Below, piece after piece: positions 1-10,797 of a DNA stretch of 64,000 nucleotides (the first letter of the stretch is position 1; the number at the start of each line of letters is the position of its first letter). This DNA is from Siccirubricoccus sp. G192 (lineage in GTDB: Bacteria; Pseudomonadota; Alphaproteobacteria; Acetobacterales; Acetobacteraceae), in NCBI RefSeq assembly GCF_019084075.1, contig NZ_JAHREN010000001.1, positions 4,242,501 to 4,306,500 of the forward strand, in the 5' to 3' direction. The notes under the pieces were generated by a model. It was not told the DNA's origin. It searched no databases and was given only the letters and a program-made list of their open reading frames with translations. A program made the position numbers and the translations under genes.

Positions 1-3000
1 CCTCCTCCAGCGCCGCCTCGGGAATGGCGGCACCGGCGGCGTGGGCGCGCAGCAGCGCCTCCACGGCATAGGGGGTGAGCCAGGGCTGCGCCTCGCCCTG
101 GGCGGACCAGAGGCCGAAGGCGCCGTCGAAGCGCTGCTTGTTCAGCACCCATTCCGCCGCCCGCTGCAGGCGCGCCGCCCGCTCCGCCCCCGCCACGCCG
201 TCCATGGGGATGGCGGCGAAGGCCAGAAGCTGGGAGGCGGATTGCTCCAGGCAGGTGAAGGGGTAGTCGTCCAGCATCCGCAGCATCCCGGCGGCGTCAT
301 AGCGGGTCGGCCCGCCGAAGCTGGCCGAGGCCCGCCAGCTTCCGGCCAGGAAGCGACCGAGCGGCGGGTTCAGCGACCGCGTCTCGCCGGCCGGCAGTTC
401 CGCCCCCGCCACCTCGGTGGTGACGGGGCGGGAGGAGCGCACGGTGATGCGGCTCTCGCGGCTGGCGGTGAAGCCGCCCGGCCCGCTGACAGCCAGCCGC
501 AGCACCCCCTCCCCCGTCGCCTCGGCGCGGAGCAGGCTGGCGGGCAGGGCACGGGCATTGGGCGCCAGCCGCGCCGCCAGCCGGGTGGGGCCGGCGAGGG
601 CGATGGCGCCCTCGGCCGAGAGGGTCGCCACCACCTCGCCCTCCGGCAGGTCGAGATTGTGCAGCAGCACCGGCAGCCGCGCCTCGTCGCCCGGCGCCAG
701 GAAGCGGGGCAGCAGCGCCTCTGCCACCACCGCGTCGCGCACGGTGATGGGCTTGCCGGCGGCGCCGGTGCGGTTGCCGGCCCAGGCCACCGCCATCAGG
801 CGGAGTTCCCCGGCGAAATCCGGGATCTCCAGTGTCACCGTGGCGGTGCCGTCCGGCGCCACCGCCACCGGGCCGGAAAACAGCGCCACGGTGCGCTGCG
901 GGATGTCGATGGCGCCGACCGAGAACTCATCGCCACCCTGGCGCAGCGCCGCGACCGCGGCATCGGTGGGCGGGATCAGCCGGCCGTAGTCGTCGCGGAT
1001 ATCGACGCCGAGCCGCCGCTTGCCCATGAAATGCCCGACCGGGTCCGGGGTGGCGAAGCGGGTCAGGCGCAGGATGCCCTCATCCACCGCCGCCAGGGTG
1101 AGATGCGCGGCATCCCCGGCATTGCCGAGGCGCAGCGGCACCGCCAGGCGCTGCCGCGGGGTGATGCGCTCGGGTGTTTCAATGGCCACCTCGATCCGCC
1201 GCGAGGCGGGGTCGAGTTGCAGCCAGGCCAGGCCGAGCGCGCGGCCGGGATGGCCTTGCCGCGTCTCGCCCGGCCGGAAGACCGTGACCGAGACATAGGC
1301 GCCCGGCCCCCAACCGGCATCGACCGGCACCTCCACCTCGGTGCCGCCCTCGGCCACCTGCACCTCCTGCAATGCGACCAGCCGGTCCGTCAGCACCGCG
1401 ACACTGGCCGGGCCGGCAAAGGGCGCGGTGATGCGGATGCGGGCGGTCTCGCCCGGCGCATAGGCGCGGCGGTCGGCGGCGACATCCACCTTGTCCGGCA
1501 CCTCCGCGGATTCGGACCCGGCCCAGCCGCTGCGGAAACGGATGGAGGTGATGGCGAGGCCCCCCCGGCTCCGCCACCTCCAGCCGGTAGCGGCCGAAGG
1601 GCAGGCGGCGGGCGAAGCGCGTGGGGTGGCCGGCCTCCACCTGCAATTCGGTGGAATCCACCGCCTCGTCCCGCCAGACGGTTTCGTAGCGGGCCAGGCT
1701 GCCGCGGGTGACGATGCGCCAGTCCGGCCGCTCCCGCACCAGCCGGGCGCGGAGCCGCCCGGCGGCGGGGCTGCCATCGCCCTCCAGCAGGATGACCTCG
1801 AATCCGGCCTCGGCATCGGCATCGATGGCGAAGTCGTTGAACAGCGGCCGCACCCCGATCAGCCGATGCGCCGAGCGCACGGGCAGCGTGACCGAGGTGC
1901 GGGAGGCGCGGCCGCCCGGCTCGTCGATCGAGATGCCGATCTCGGCCCGGAGCGGCCGGGTGGTGTCGGGCGCCCGCGGCAGGGAGAGGGCGACGCTGCC
2001 CCTGCCCTCGCCATCCAGCGGCTCGATGTCGAAGGAGAGCAGGTCGGGGGCGAATTGCTCATCCGTCAGGCCAAACAGGAAATCCCGATACTGCTCGAAG
2101 GGGGAGCGCAGCGCGGTGAGGCGCAATTCGGCCTCGCCGGTCAGCCCGGCGCCCGAGGCGCCATAGAGGAAGCGGGCGTAGACCGGCAGGTCGAGCACCT
2201 GGCCCGGCACCAGCGGCCCGGGCGCCGGGCCGGCCCGCACCTCCAGCCGTTCCGGCACGAAGGCATCCACGCGGAACTCGGTCCTGCCGATCGGCGGCGC
2301 ATTGGGGTCGGCCAGCACCTCCAGCGTCCAGACGCCGGCGGGCGCGCCGCCCACCAGCGCGACCGGCCAGAGGATGGCGCCGCCGGGCTCCCGTGCCGGC
2401 ACGGCCTCGGCGAAGACGCTGCCATTCGGCCGGCGCAGCCGGAAGCGGGCCGGCAGGTCCACCGGCGCGCCGCCGCCATCCCGCAGCAGGGCGGCGGCCT
2501 GCACCGTCTCGCCCGGCCGGTAGATGCCGCGATCCAGCCAGAGGAAGGCATCCAGCGGCCCGGGATGCGCGACGCCGCCCGCGCCGCGATCGGAAAGGTC
2601 GAAGGAGGCGGCTTCGAGATCGAGCGCGACGAGGTCATCTCCGCGCGCCGCATGCAGCGCCTTGGGCGCCATCGGGCCGGTGCCACGGAGCAGCGGCGCG
2701 GCGAAGCGCGCCAGCCCGTCCGGCCCGGTTTCGGCGGTGGCCAGGATGTCGTTGTTGGTGGCCAGCAGCCGGACCTGCACGCCCGCCTCCGGCCGCCCGG
2801 CCTGGAGCCCGCGCACCTGCACCGCCAGCCCCTGCGGACTGCGCCAGGCGGTGAGGCCGAGATCGGTGACGATCACCGGCAGCGCCATGGCCCGCGCGCG
2901 CGACCCGTCCCCCGGCCGCGCGACCAGCGCATAGAGCCCCGGCCCGGCGGCGCGGAAGGCCTCCGGCAGCGGCAGGGCGTGGCGCTGGACGCGATTGGCC

Positions 3001-4051
3001 TCGAAGCCCGGCAGCTCGGCGCGGCCCTCCCAGACCACCCGGCCCCAGGTTTCGGGCAACTCGTCCGCACCATAGCCCTCGATCGCCTCGCCCGGCCGCC
3101 AGTCGCGGCCGAAGGGCACCAGGTTGCGCTCCGTTACCCGCACCAGCCGCAGCTTGATCGCCGAGATGTTGATGGTGGCCAGCCCGACCCGCGGCTCCTG
3201 CCCACGCGGCAGCAGGAAGCTGCTGTTGTCGAAGATGATGCGCGGCGCCCGGTTGGGCATCGCCACCCGCACCGGGGTATCGCGCATCAGCCGCAGCCCG
3301 TCCTCGCCGGGCAGGCCGGTGCGCAGGATCAGCCGGGTGGTCTGGCCATATGGCAGGCCGACAGCGCAAAGCTGGTCCCCTTCCCGCACCACGGCCAGAC
3401 CGGGGATGGCGGGGTCGGCCCGGATCCAGTCGCCCGGCTGCCAGTCGGTGCGGCGGGCGGGGGGGCACGGTGAAGCTGAGGCAGGCGCGGGCCGGCTCGG
3501 CCTCGGCCTCGGTATTGATGCGGGCGACCAGCAGCCCGGCGGCGCGGCGGGCCTCGGCCAGCATCTGGCGGTAGCGGGGGTCCTCCGGCGCCCGCTCCAC
3601 CACCGCCTGCAACGCCTGGAGCTGCTGCACCGGCCGGTCGAGCGCGGCCAGGGCTTCCGCCATGAGCAGGAGCGAGGGGATTTCCGGGGCGCCGCCGGGC
3701 ACCATCTGGAAATTCTGGAAGGCCGCCTGCAAGGCCCGGCCCGGCTCGGGCGGGGCCTTCCGCATCTGGGCGCGGGCCAGGGCCAGCCAGTGCTCGGGGC
3801 GCTCCTCGCCGCCGGCGATGCGCTCCTCCCATGCCTGGGCGGCGGCGGCCCAATGTGCCGGCCCGCTCCGCCGCCACCGCCCGCGCCTCCGCCTGGCTCC
3901 GCTGCTGCGCGGTGGCGCCGGCCGGGAAGCGGCGGGCGAGGCTGCGCTGATAGCCCTCGGCATCGCGCGACAGCCCGGGCAATTCGAAGCCCTGCGCCAG
4001 GACGGGAGGCGCGGCGAGCAGCAGGCCGAGCAGGAGCAGCAGCAGGCGCAT
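1..4051 (-). CDS. bacterial alpha-2-macroglobulin family protein (C-terminus off window, frame broken three times)
   Basis: Periplasmic or secreted protease-trapping protein of the YfhM/ECAM type. The start at 4051 gives a hydrophobic signal peptide (MRLLLLLLGLLLAAPPVLA) followed by QGFELPG. No lipobox cysteine is visible, unlike E. coli YfhM. A TPR-like stretch follows, then MG-type beta domains (for example LDRGIYRPGETV near 2500) and a thioester motif C-L-E-Q at 242-253. About 1350 residues are present and the usual length is about 1600, so the C-terminus lies beyond base 1. The reading frame changes three times: near 3853-3865, at a G7 run 3459-3465 and at a C7 run 1560-1566. Homology-like sequence continues smoothly across each break, and removing one base from each G/C run restores the frame. 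PbpC is the usual partner in the family and would be off window. Confidence 0.85.
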
Positions 4052-4327
4052 GGCGAAGGCATCCCCCCCAAGGGCGGCAAGCGTGGCGGCAAGCGTAATG
4101 GCGGCAGCATGCCACAGCCGAGCCGGGCCGCGCAGCGCCCCTGCTTCGGCATGTGGCAAGGCTGGCCGGGCCGGCGCCCGGCAGCCCATGGCATGGGGGG
4201 TTGCTATTTTCGTTCCACACGGGATCATTTGTGGGACGGGACCAGGGAGGCGTTATTGTAACCCTGCGTGACCGGACCTCGCCCGGGCGGGACGGCAGGG
4301 CCATATGCGGTCCGAGGGACGAATCCG
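4052..4327. other. divergent intergenic region between macroglobulin and efflux genes
   Basis: This 276-bp spacer separates two divergent genes and should hold both promoters. It is locally AT-richer around 4200-4260 than its surroundings. No convincing -35/-10 pair could be assigned. The only structure noticed is the imperfect inverted repeat at 4213-4236, listed separately. Confidence 0.4.
4213..4236. promoter_or_regulatory. imperfect inverted repeat, possible operator
   Basis: TTCCACA (4213-4219) and TGTGGGA (4230-4236) form 7-bp arms with one mismatch around a 10-bp spacer, about 90 bp upstream of the efflux adaptor start. The spacing suits a dimeric repressor. No regulator gene is adjacent, so this is a weak inference. 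Confidence 0.2.
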
Positions 4328-5454
4328 ATGAAGCGACGCCTGTTCTCACGATTGCTGCTGGCCCTGGCGGCCCTGCTGCCGGGCGCGGGCGCGCTTGCCC
4401 AGCAGGGCGGCGGCGCCGTGCCGGTGACCACCGATCAGGTCCAGGTCGGTTCGGTCCCGATCGAGATCCTGGCCAATGGCATCGTCGCCTCCGAATCCGT
4501 GGTGACGGTCCGCACCCGCGTGGATGGGCAGATCACCCAGGTGCATGTCACCGAGGGCCAGATGGTGAAGCGCGGCCAGCCGCTCTTCACCCTCGATGCC
4601 AGGCTGAACCAGGCCATCCTGGCGCAGCAGGAGGCGCAATTGGCGCGCGACCGCGCCCTCTCCGCCCGCACCCAGGCCGACCAGGCCCGCTACCAGTCCC
4701 TGCGGGGCGAGAGCTTCGCCTCGCAGCAGCGCTTCGAGCAGGCCCAGGCCGATGCCCTGGCCGCCGCCGCGAATGCCCGCGCGACCGAGGCGCTGATCGT
4801 CCAGACCCGGCTCACCATCGATTCGCCACCATCACCGCCGAGATCGACGGGCGGCTGGGCGCCATCCCGATACGGGTCGGCAATTTCGTGCGCCAGGCGG
4901 AGAATACCGCCATCACCACCCTGACGCAGATGGACCCGGTCCTGGTGCAATTCGCGGTGCCGGAACGCTGGCTGCCCGAGATCCGCGCCGCGATGGCGGA
5001 GGGCACGCCGAGGGTGCGGGCCAAGCCGGAACAGGATGCGGCGCCGCATGTCGAGGGCCACCTGGTCTTCATCGACAGCGCGGTGGACACCACGACCGGC
5101 ACCATCCTGCTGAAGGCCCGCTTCGCCAATTCGGAATCCCGCCTCTGGCCCGGCCAATACGTGCAGGTGGTGCTGGTACCGCGCGAGCAGGAGAATGCCA
5201 TCACCGTGGCCGCGCCGGCGGTGCAGACCGGCCAGGGCGGCCGCTTCGTCTTCGTGCTGGCCCCCGACAACACCGCCCGGCGGCGCCCGGTGGACCTGGT
5301 GCGGATGGTCGGCGGCCGGGCCGTGGTGCGCGGCGAGCTGGCCGCGGGGGAGCGGGTGATCGTGGATGGCGCGCAGCGCGTCACCGAAGGCACCCGGGCG
5401 GTGGAGCGGAACCAGCCGCCGGGGACGCCGCAGCGCGTCTCCAGCGTGCGATAG
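4328..5454 (+). CDS. RND efflux periplasmic adaptor (membrane fusion protein), frameshifted
   Basis: Periplasmic adaptor linking the inner-membrane RND pump to an outer-membrane channel. The start at 4328 gives a signal peptide (MKRRLFSRLLLALAALLPGAGALAQ). A lipoyl/barrel-sandwich half follows (TVRTRVDGQITQVHVTEGQMV, about residues 57-77), then a coiled-coil hairpin rich in Gln and Ala, the second lipoyl half (ITAEIDGRLGAIPIRVGNFV), a beta-barrel and a membrane-proximal domain. The frame breaks at about 4811-4830, where one base appears to be missing; upstream and downstream parts together give a normal length of about 375 residues. The pump gene starts 21 bp after the stop. MdtA-like by partner. 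No outer-membrane channel gene is adjacent. Confidence 0.88.
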
Positions 5455-5475
5455 GCGATTCGGGGACCGGGCGGG

Positions 5476-8400
5476 ATGACGCTTTCAGAACTCTGCATCC
5501 GCCGTCCGGTGATGACCGGGCTGCTCGCCATCGCCGCCATCATTGCCGGCGTCATCGCCTATACGCGGCTGCCGGTGGCGGCCGTGCCGCGGGTGGACTT
5601 CCCGGTCATCACCGTCTTCGCCAATTTCGCCGGCGCCAGCCCGGAGACCATGGCCACCAGCGTGGCGCTGCCGCTGGAACGTGAGTTCAGCACCATCGCC
5701 GGCCTCGAATCGATGTCCTCGATCAATGGCCAGGACACCACCCAGATCACCCTCCAATTCGTGCTGGGCCGCAGCATCGACGCGGCGGCGCAGGACGTGC
5801 AGGCGGCGATGACGCGGGCGCAGCGGCGCCTGCCCATCGACATGACCATCCCGCCCTCCTACCGCAAGGTGAACCCGGCGGATGCGCCGGTGATCCTGCT
5901 GGCGCTCTCGGGCGGCGACACCCCGCTCTACCGGTTGAACGACATCGCCAGCACCATCATCGCTCCGGCGCTATCCCGCGTGCCGGGCGTGGCGCAGGTG
6001 GTGACCTATGGCGAGCAGCTCTATTCCGTGCGCATCCGGCTCGACCCCGACCGCATCGCCGCCATGGGGCTGGCCTTCGATACGGTGCAGCAATCCATCG
6101 CCCAGGCCAATTCCAACACCCCGGTCGGGCTGCTGGAGGGCCAGCGGCAGCAATTGACGCTGCGCGCCAATGACCAGCCGCAGGATGCCGAGGCTTTCGG
6201 CAACCTCGTGGTGGCCGGCCGCGCCCAGTCCCCGGTGCGGCTGAACGAGATCGCCCAGGTGGTGGACGGCATCCAGAATGAGCGCCGGGCCTCCTGGCGC
6301 AATGGCCAGCGCGCCCTGATCCTGGCGGTGCAGCGCCAGCCGGATGCGAATACCGTGGAGGTGGTGGATGGCGTCAAGGCCAGCCTGCCCGAGCTTCAGG
6401 CCTCGCTGCCGCCGGGCGCCGAGATCAATGTCATGCTCGACCGCAGCCACTCGATCCGGGCGGCGGTGCATGACGTGCAGGAAAGCCTGCTGATCGCCAT
6501 CGCCCTGGTGGTGCTGGTCTGCTTCCTGTTCCTGCGCCGCCTCTCGGCCACCCTGATCCCGACCGTGGCGGTGCCGATCAGCCTCTGCGTCGCCTTCGGG
6601 CTGATGTACTGGCTCGGCTACGGCATCGACAACGTGACCCTGCTCGGCCTCACCATCGCCGTCGGGCTGGTGGTGGACGATGCGATCGTGATGCTGGAGG
6701 CCATCGTCCGCCACATCGAGGAGGGGATGGCGCCGATGCAGGCGGCCATCCGCGGCGCCCGCGAGATCGGCTTCACCATCATCTCCATCACCCTGTCGCT
6801 GATCGCCGTGTTCCTGCCCATCCTGCTGATGGGCGGCGTGGTGGGCCGGGTCTTCAACGCCTTCGCCGCCACCGTCTCGCTCGCCGTGCTCGCCTCCTGC
6901 CTGGTCTCGCTCACCCTGACCCCGCTGATGGCCAGCCGGCTGCGCGCTGTGCACAGGCCCTCCCTGCTCGACCGGGTGCTGGAGCGGGGGTTCCTGGGGA
7001 TCGAGCACGTCTATGCCTGGCTGCTGGACCGGGCGCTCAGGATGCGGCTGCTGGTCTGGGTGGTGTTCCTCGCCTCCGTCGGTGCCGCCGGCTGGATGGC
7101 CGTGGTCATCCCCAAGGGCTTCTTCCCGGTGGAGGATACCGGGCTGCTGGTGGTCAATACCGAGGGCCCGCGCGGCGCCTCCATGGCCGCCATGGCGGAG
7201 ATGCAGAACCATTTGGCCGAGACGCTGCGCCGCTCGCCGGCCGTCACGAATGTGGTGTCCAATCTCGGCACGGTGGGGGGCAGCATCTCCATCAACCAGG
7301 GCCGGATGTTTGTGGAGCTGAAACCGCGCGGGGAGCGGCCTCCGGTGGAGGCGGTGATCCAGGACCTGCGGGGCAAGGCGAACGCCTTCCCCGGATTGCG
7401 GGTCTTCCTGCAGCCGATCCAGAACATCAATTTCGGCGCCCGCCAGACCCGCACCCAGTATCTCTATACCCTGCAGGGCCTCCGGCTTGAGGAACTGTAT
7501 GACTGGGCGCCGCGGCTGGAGGAGCGGCTGGAGGCCCTGCCGCAGCTCCAGGACGTGAACACCGACCTCCAGCTCGATGCGCCTGTCGTGCAGGTGAATG
7601 TCGACCGCGACCGTGCCACCGCCTTCGGCGTCACGGTCGATCAGGTGCGGCAGGCACTGTTCTCCGCCTTCGGCTCGCGGCAGATCTCCACCATCTATGG
7701 CCAAGCCAATGCCTATCCGGTGATCCTGGAAGCCTTGCCGGAGGACCAGCGGGACGAGACGGGGCTGGCCAAGCTCTATCTCCGCTCCTCCAGCGGGCGG
7801 CTGGTGCCGCTCTCGGCGGTGGCGACCATCGAGCGGCGCTCCGGGCCGCTGAACGTCTCGCATCAGGGCCAGCTTCCGGCGGTGGTGATCGGCTTCAACA
7901 CGCCGCCCGGCGTGGCGCTGGGGGACGCCGTCACGGCGATCCGCGCGGTGGAGCGCGAGATGGGCATGCCGCCCACCATCGTCACCGGCTTCAGCGGCGC
8001 GGCGCAGGTGTTCCAGCAGGCGCTTGCCGGCCAAGGCATGCTGGTGCTGGCGGCGGTGCTCATCATGTATGTGGTGCTGGGCGTGCTCTATGAGAGCCTG
8101 ATCCACCCGCTGACCATCCTCTCCGGCCTGCCGGCCGCGGCGCTCGGCGCCTTCGCCACGCTTTGGCTGTTCGGCCTCGATCTCTCCGTCATCGCGGTGA
8201 TCGGCGTGCTGCTGCTGATCGGGCTGGTGAAGAAGAACGCCATCATGATCGTGGACGTGGCGCTGCAACGGCAACGCGCCGGCGCCGCGCCCTTCAGCGC
8301 GGTGCGCGAGGCCTGCCTGCTGCGCTTCCGGCCGATCCTGATGACCACCCTGGCGGCCGGCGCCGGCGCGGTGCCGATTGCGGCCGGCTGGGGCGCGGCG

Positions 8401-8568
8401 GCGGGATTGCGGCAGCCGCTCGGCCTTGCCGTGGTGGGCGGCCTGGCGGTGTCGCAGGTGCTGACCCTGTTCGTGACGCCGGTGCTCTATCTCGGCTTCG
8501 ACAGCCTGGCGCGGCGCTTCACCACCCGGCGGCGGCAGGCGCCCGCGGCCGCGGCACCAGCGGAGTAG
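5476..8568 (+). CDS. RND efflux permease, MdtB/MdtC-like
   Basis: Inner-membrane proton-driven multidrug exporter of the hydrophobe/amphiphile efflux (AcrB) family. The 1030 residues match the family length and the frame is intact. TM1 lies at about residues 12-30, followed by the first large periplasmic loop, then TM2-6 from about residue 335. TM4 carries the proton-relay Asp pair in VGLVVDDAIVMLEA (about residue 400). The second half repeats the fold from about residue 520, and TM10 has the relay Lys in IGLVKKNAIMIVD (about residue 917). The N-terminal SELCIRRPVMTGLLAIAAII resembles MdtB/MdtC more than AcrB. It forms an operon with the adaptor just upstream. The substrate cannot be read from sequence. 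Confidence 0.95.
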   Translation: MTLSELCIRRPVMTGLLAIAAIIAGVIAYTRLPVAAVPRVDFPVITVFANFAGASPETMATSVALPLEREFSTIAGLESMSSINGQDTTQITLQFVLGRSIDAAAQDVQAAMTRAQRRLPIDMTIPPSYRKVNPADAPVILLALSGGDTPLYRLNDIASTIIAPALSRVPGVAQVVTYGEQLYSVRIRLDPDRIAAMGLAFDTVQQSIAQANSNTPVGLLEGQRQQLTLRANDQPQDAEAFGNLVVAGRAQSPVRLNEIAQVVDGIQNERRASWRNGQRALILAVQRQPDANTVEVVDGVKASLPELQASLPPGAEINVMLDRSHSIRAAVHDVQESLLIAIALVVLVCFLFLRRLSATLIPTVAVPISLCVAFGLMYWLGYGIDNVTLLGLTIAVGLVVDDAIVMLEAIVRHIEEGMAPMQAAIRGAREIGFTIISITLSLIAVFLPILLMGGVVGRVFNAFAATVSLAVLASCLVSLTLTPLMASRLRAVHRPSLLDRVLERGFLGIEHVYAWLLDRALRMRLLVWVVFLASVGAAGWMAVVIPKGFFPVEDTGLLVVNTEGPRGASMAAMAEMQNHLAETLRRSPAVTNVVSNLGTVGGSISINQGRMFVELKPRGERPPVEAVIQDLRGKANAFPGLRVFLQPIQNINFGARQTRTQYLYTLQGLRLEELYDWAPRLEERLEALPQLQDVNTDLQLDAPVVQVNVDRDRATAFGVTVDQVRQALFSAFGSRQISTIYGQANAYPVILEALPEDQRDETGLAKLYLRSSSGRLVPLSAVATIERRSGPLNVSHQGQLPAVVIGFNTPPGVALGDAVTAIRAVEREMGMPPTIVTGFSGAAQVFQQALAGQGMLVLAAVLIMYVVLGVLYESLIHPLTILSGLPAAALGAFATLWLFGLDLSVIAVIGVLLLIGLVKKNAIMIVDVALQRQRAGAAPFSAVREACLLRFRPILMTTLAAGAGAVPIAAGWGAAAGLRQPLGLAVVGGLAVSQVLTLFVTPVLYLGFDSLARRFTTRRRQAPAAAAPAE

Positions 8569-8572
8569 CACC

Positions 8573-8906
8573 ATGAAGATCCCGCCCCTGCCCTTCACCG
8601 TCACCGACTGGACCGGCGTGGCGGAAACGCGCCATCCCGGCGAGACCGGCGAGGCGGTGTGGCAGACGCTCGAGATCGGCGATCTCCGGATAAGGCGGGT
8701 GGACTATTCCCCCCGGCTACCTGGCCGATCATTGGTGCGACCGCGGGCACGTGCTCTACGTGCTGGAGGGCGAGCTGGAAACCGAGTTGCGGGATGGCCG
8801 CCGCTTCACCCTGACGCCGGGGATGAGCTACCAGGTCTCCGATTTCGGCGATGCGCCGCACCGGTCCTCCACCCGCACCGGGGTGAAGCTGTTCATCGTG
8901 GATTAG
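8573..8906 (+). CDS. small cupin protein of the 'DHCW motif' type, frameshifted
   Basis: A protein of about 110 residues with a single cupin beta-barrel. It starts MKIPPLPFTVTDWTGVAE 4 bp after the pump stop. The first half reads HPGETGEAVWQTLEIGDLRIR; after a frame change come YLADHWCDRGHVLYVLEGE and PGMSYQVSDFGDAPHRSSTR, ending KLFIVD. The break is a C6 run at 8709-8714; with five Cs the text becomes YSPGYLADHWC. The DHWC stretch looks like the motif that gives this cupin family its name. The role is unknown. Its stop codon overlaps, on the opposite strand, the stop of the DUF3574 gene. Confidence 0.75.
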
Positions 8907-9319
8907 AAAGCGGCGCAGACGCGCCGGGTGATGCGCCCGACCGAGATCTGGCGGAAGCGGCGCCGCCATTCCGCCGCGATCTCGTCCAGGCCGCGCAGCG
9001 TGGCGGGCTGGTCGGCGGCGCCGAGGAGGAGGATCTTGCTATCCTCCCGCACCAGCCGCCCCGTCTCCGGGTTGCGCCATTGGCCCTGGCCCTCCAGCAC
9101 CGTGAAGCCCTCCGGGAAGCGCGGCGTGATGACGGAATCGGCGAAATCCTCCCATTCCCGCTGCGACACGGGCGGGCCGCCCTGAACCGCCCGGCCGAAG
9201 AACAGCGTGGCCAGCACGGCGGGCTGCCCGCCCAGCGCCGCACAATCCGGTGCAGCGGGCCCCGCGCAGCCGGCCAGCAGCAGCGCGAGGCCGCAGAGCC
9301 GGGCTGCCGTTCCCGTCAG
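8903..9319 (-). CDS. DUF3574 domain lipoprotein
   Basis: A small predicted outer-membrane or periplasmic lipoprotein. The N-terminus reads ARLCGLALLLAGCAG, a short hydrophobic stretch ending in an L-A-G-C lipobox. The rest carries DUF3574 features: LFFGRAVQGG, VSQREWEDFADSVITPRFPEGFTVLEGQGQW and DSKILLLGAADQ. The function of the family is unknown. No ATG or GTG lies in frame just before the signal peptide. The best start seen is a CTG at 9319 overlapping the stop of the upstream exporter gene (CTGA), so the start is uncertain, but translational coupling to the exporter is likely. Confidence 0.7.
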   Translation of the reverse strand: MTGTAARLCGLALLLAGCAGPAAPDCAALGGQPAVLATLFFGRAVQGGPPVSQREWEDFADSVITPRFPEGFTVLEGQGQWRNPETGRLVREDSKILLLGAADQPATLRGLDEIAAEWRRRFRQISVGRITRRVCAAF

Positions 9320-10762
9320 GACGGCGGCCGGCGGGCCTGGTGGCCGCTCACCGCCTCCCCCGCATCCGGCGCCAGCCGCGCGAAGAAGGGAGCCGAGGCG
9401 ATGACGACGCCGGCCGCCACCAGGAACCCCATCGCGAAATCCGCCACCGCGACCGCCGGCCGGCCGGCCAGCGCGGCGCTCGCCTCCAGCGTCGCGCTGG
9501 CCAGCACCACGCCGAGCGCCGGCGCGAGCTGCTGCAAGGTGCCGAAGAAGCTGGTGCCGGCGGAAAGCCGTGCCATCGGCAGGTCGGCGAAGGCCAGGGT
9601 GTTCAATGCGGTGAATTGCAGGCTGCGAAACAGCCCGCCGAGCGCCAGGGCCAGGAAGATCGCCGTCAGCGGCCAGGCCGGGGTGAAGGCGGCGCAGATC
9701 GCGATGCCCGCCGCCGAAAGCAGGGCCATGCCCACCAGCACCCGGCGGAAGCCGAAGCGGCGCAGGATCGGCTGGGCCAGCGGCTTCATCGCCAGGGCGC
9801 CAAGCGCCGTCGCGAAGGAGACCAGCCCCGCCTGGGAGGCGCTTTTCCCGAATCCCACCTGCAGCAGCATCGGCACCAGGAAGGGCGTGGCGCCGGCGCC
9901 GGTGCGGAACAGGCTGCCGGCCAGCGCCGCCATGTTGAAGCTCGGGATGCGGAGCAGGCTGAAATCCAGCGCCGGGCGCGGCACCCGCCGGCAATGCCGC
10001 ACCGCCGCCCAGCCGAGGCCGAAGCCCAGCACCAGCCCCGCCACCGGCAGCCCGCGCGGCACGACGCCGCGCCCCACCGTCTCCAGCCCGAACATGAACA
10101 GTGCCAGGGCGAGGCCGAGCAGCAAAAGCCCCAGCCGGTCCGGCGGCCCGGGATCGGCGGGCGGCACACGCGGGATCTTCCAGGCCACCAGCGCCAGGCC
10201 GATGACGCCGATCGGCAGGTTGATGAGGAAGACGGAGCGCCAGCCGAAGGCATCGGTCAGGAAGCCGCCGAGCGGCGGCCCGCTGATCGGCCCGATCATG
10301 GCCGGCATGGTGAGCCAGGTCATGGCGCTCAGCATCTCGTCCTTGCGGATCTGCCGCAGCAGCAGCAGCCGCGCCACCGGCACCATCATGGCGCCGCCCA
10401 TCCCCTGCAGCACCCGCGCGCCCACCAACTCGCCAAGGCCGGTGGAGCGGGCACAGAGCAGCGAGGCCAGGGTGAAGACCACGATCGCCGCCATGAAGAC
10501 CCGCTTCGCCCCGAAGCGGTCCGCCACCCAGCCCGAGAAGGGGATGAAGACGGTGAGCGACACCAGGTAGGAGGTCACGGCCACCCCGAGCCGCGCCGGT
10601 TCCTCGCCGAGGTCGCGCGCCATGGCGGGCAGCGCGGTGGCGATGGCGGAACTGTCCAGGTTCTGCATGAACAGCGCGCTGGCGACGATGGCCGCGATCA
10701 GCCGCGGATCGGCCCTGGCCGGCGCAAGGGGGGGCCGGGGCGCCCCCGGGGGTGTCCTTCAT
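9316..10762 (-). CDS. DHA2-type MFS multidrug exporter, frameshifted near its N-terminus
   Basis: Inner-membrane drug/proton antiporter of the EmrB/QacA group. The long intact part begins MQNLDSSAIATALPAMARDLG and carries MFS motif A (GWVADRFGAKRVFM), motif C-like AMIGPISGPPLGGFLTDAFGWR and about 13-14 hydrophobic segments. The natural start appears to be ATG at 10762 (MKDTPGG), joined through a G7 run at 10728-10734: with six Gs the sequence reads LAPARADPRLIAAIVASALF into MQNLDSS, restoring TM1. An internal ATG at 10668 gives a 450-residue version without the first half of TM1. The lipoprotein gene follows with a stop/start overlap. No EmrA-type adaptor is adjacent. Confidence 0.85.
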
Positions 10763-10797
10763 GCCGGCAGGCTACGCTCCCGGAGGCACTGCGCCAA

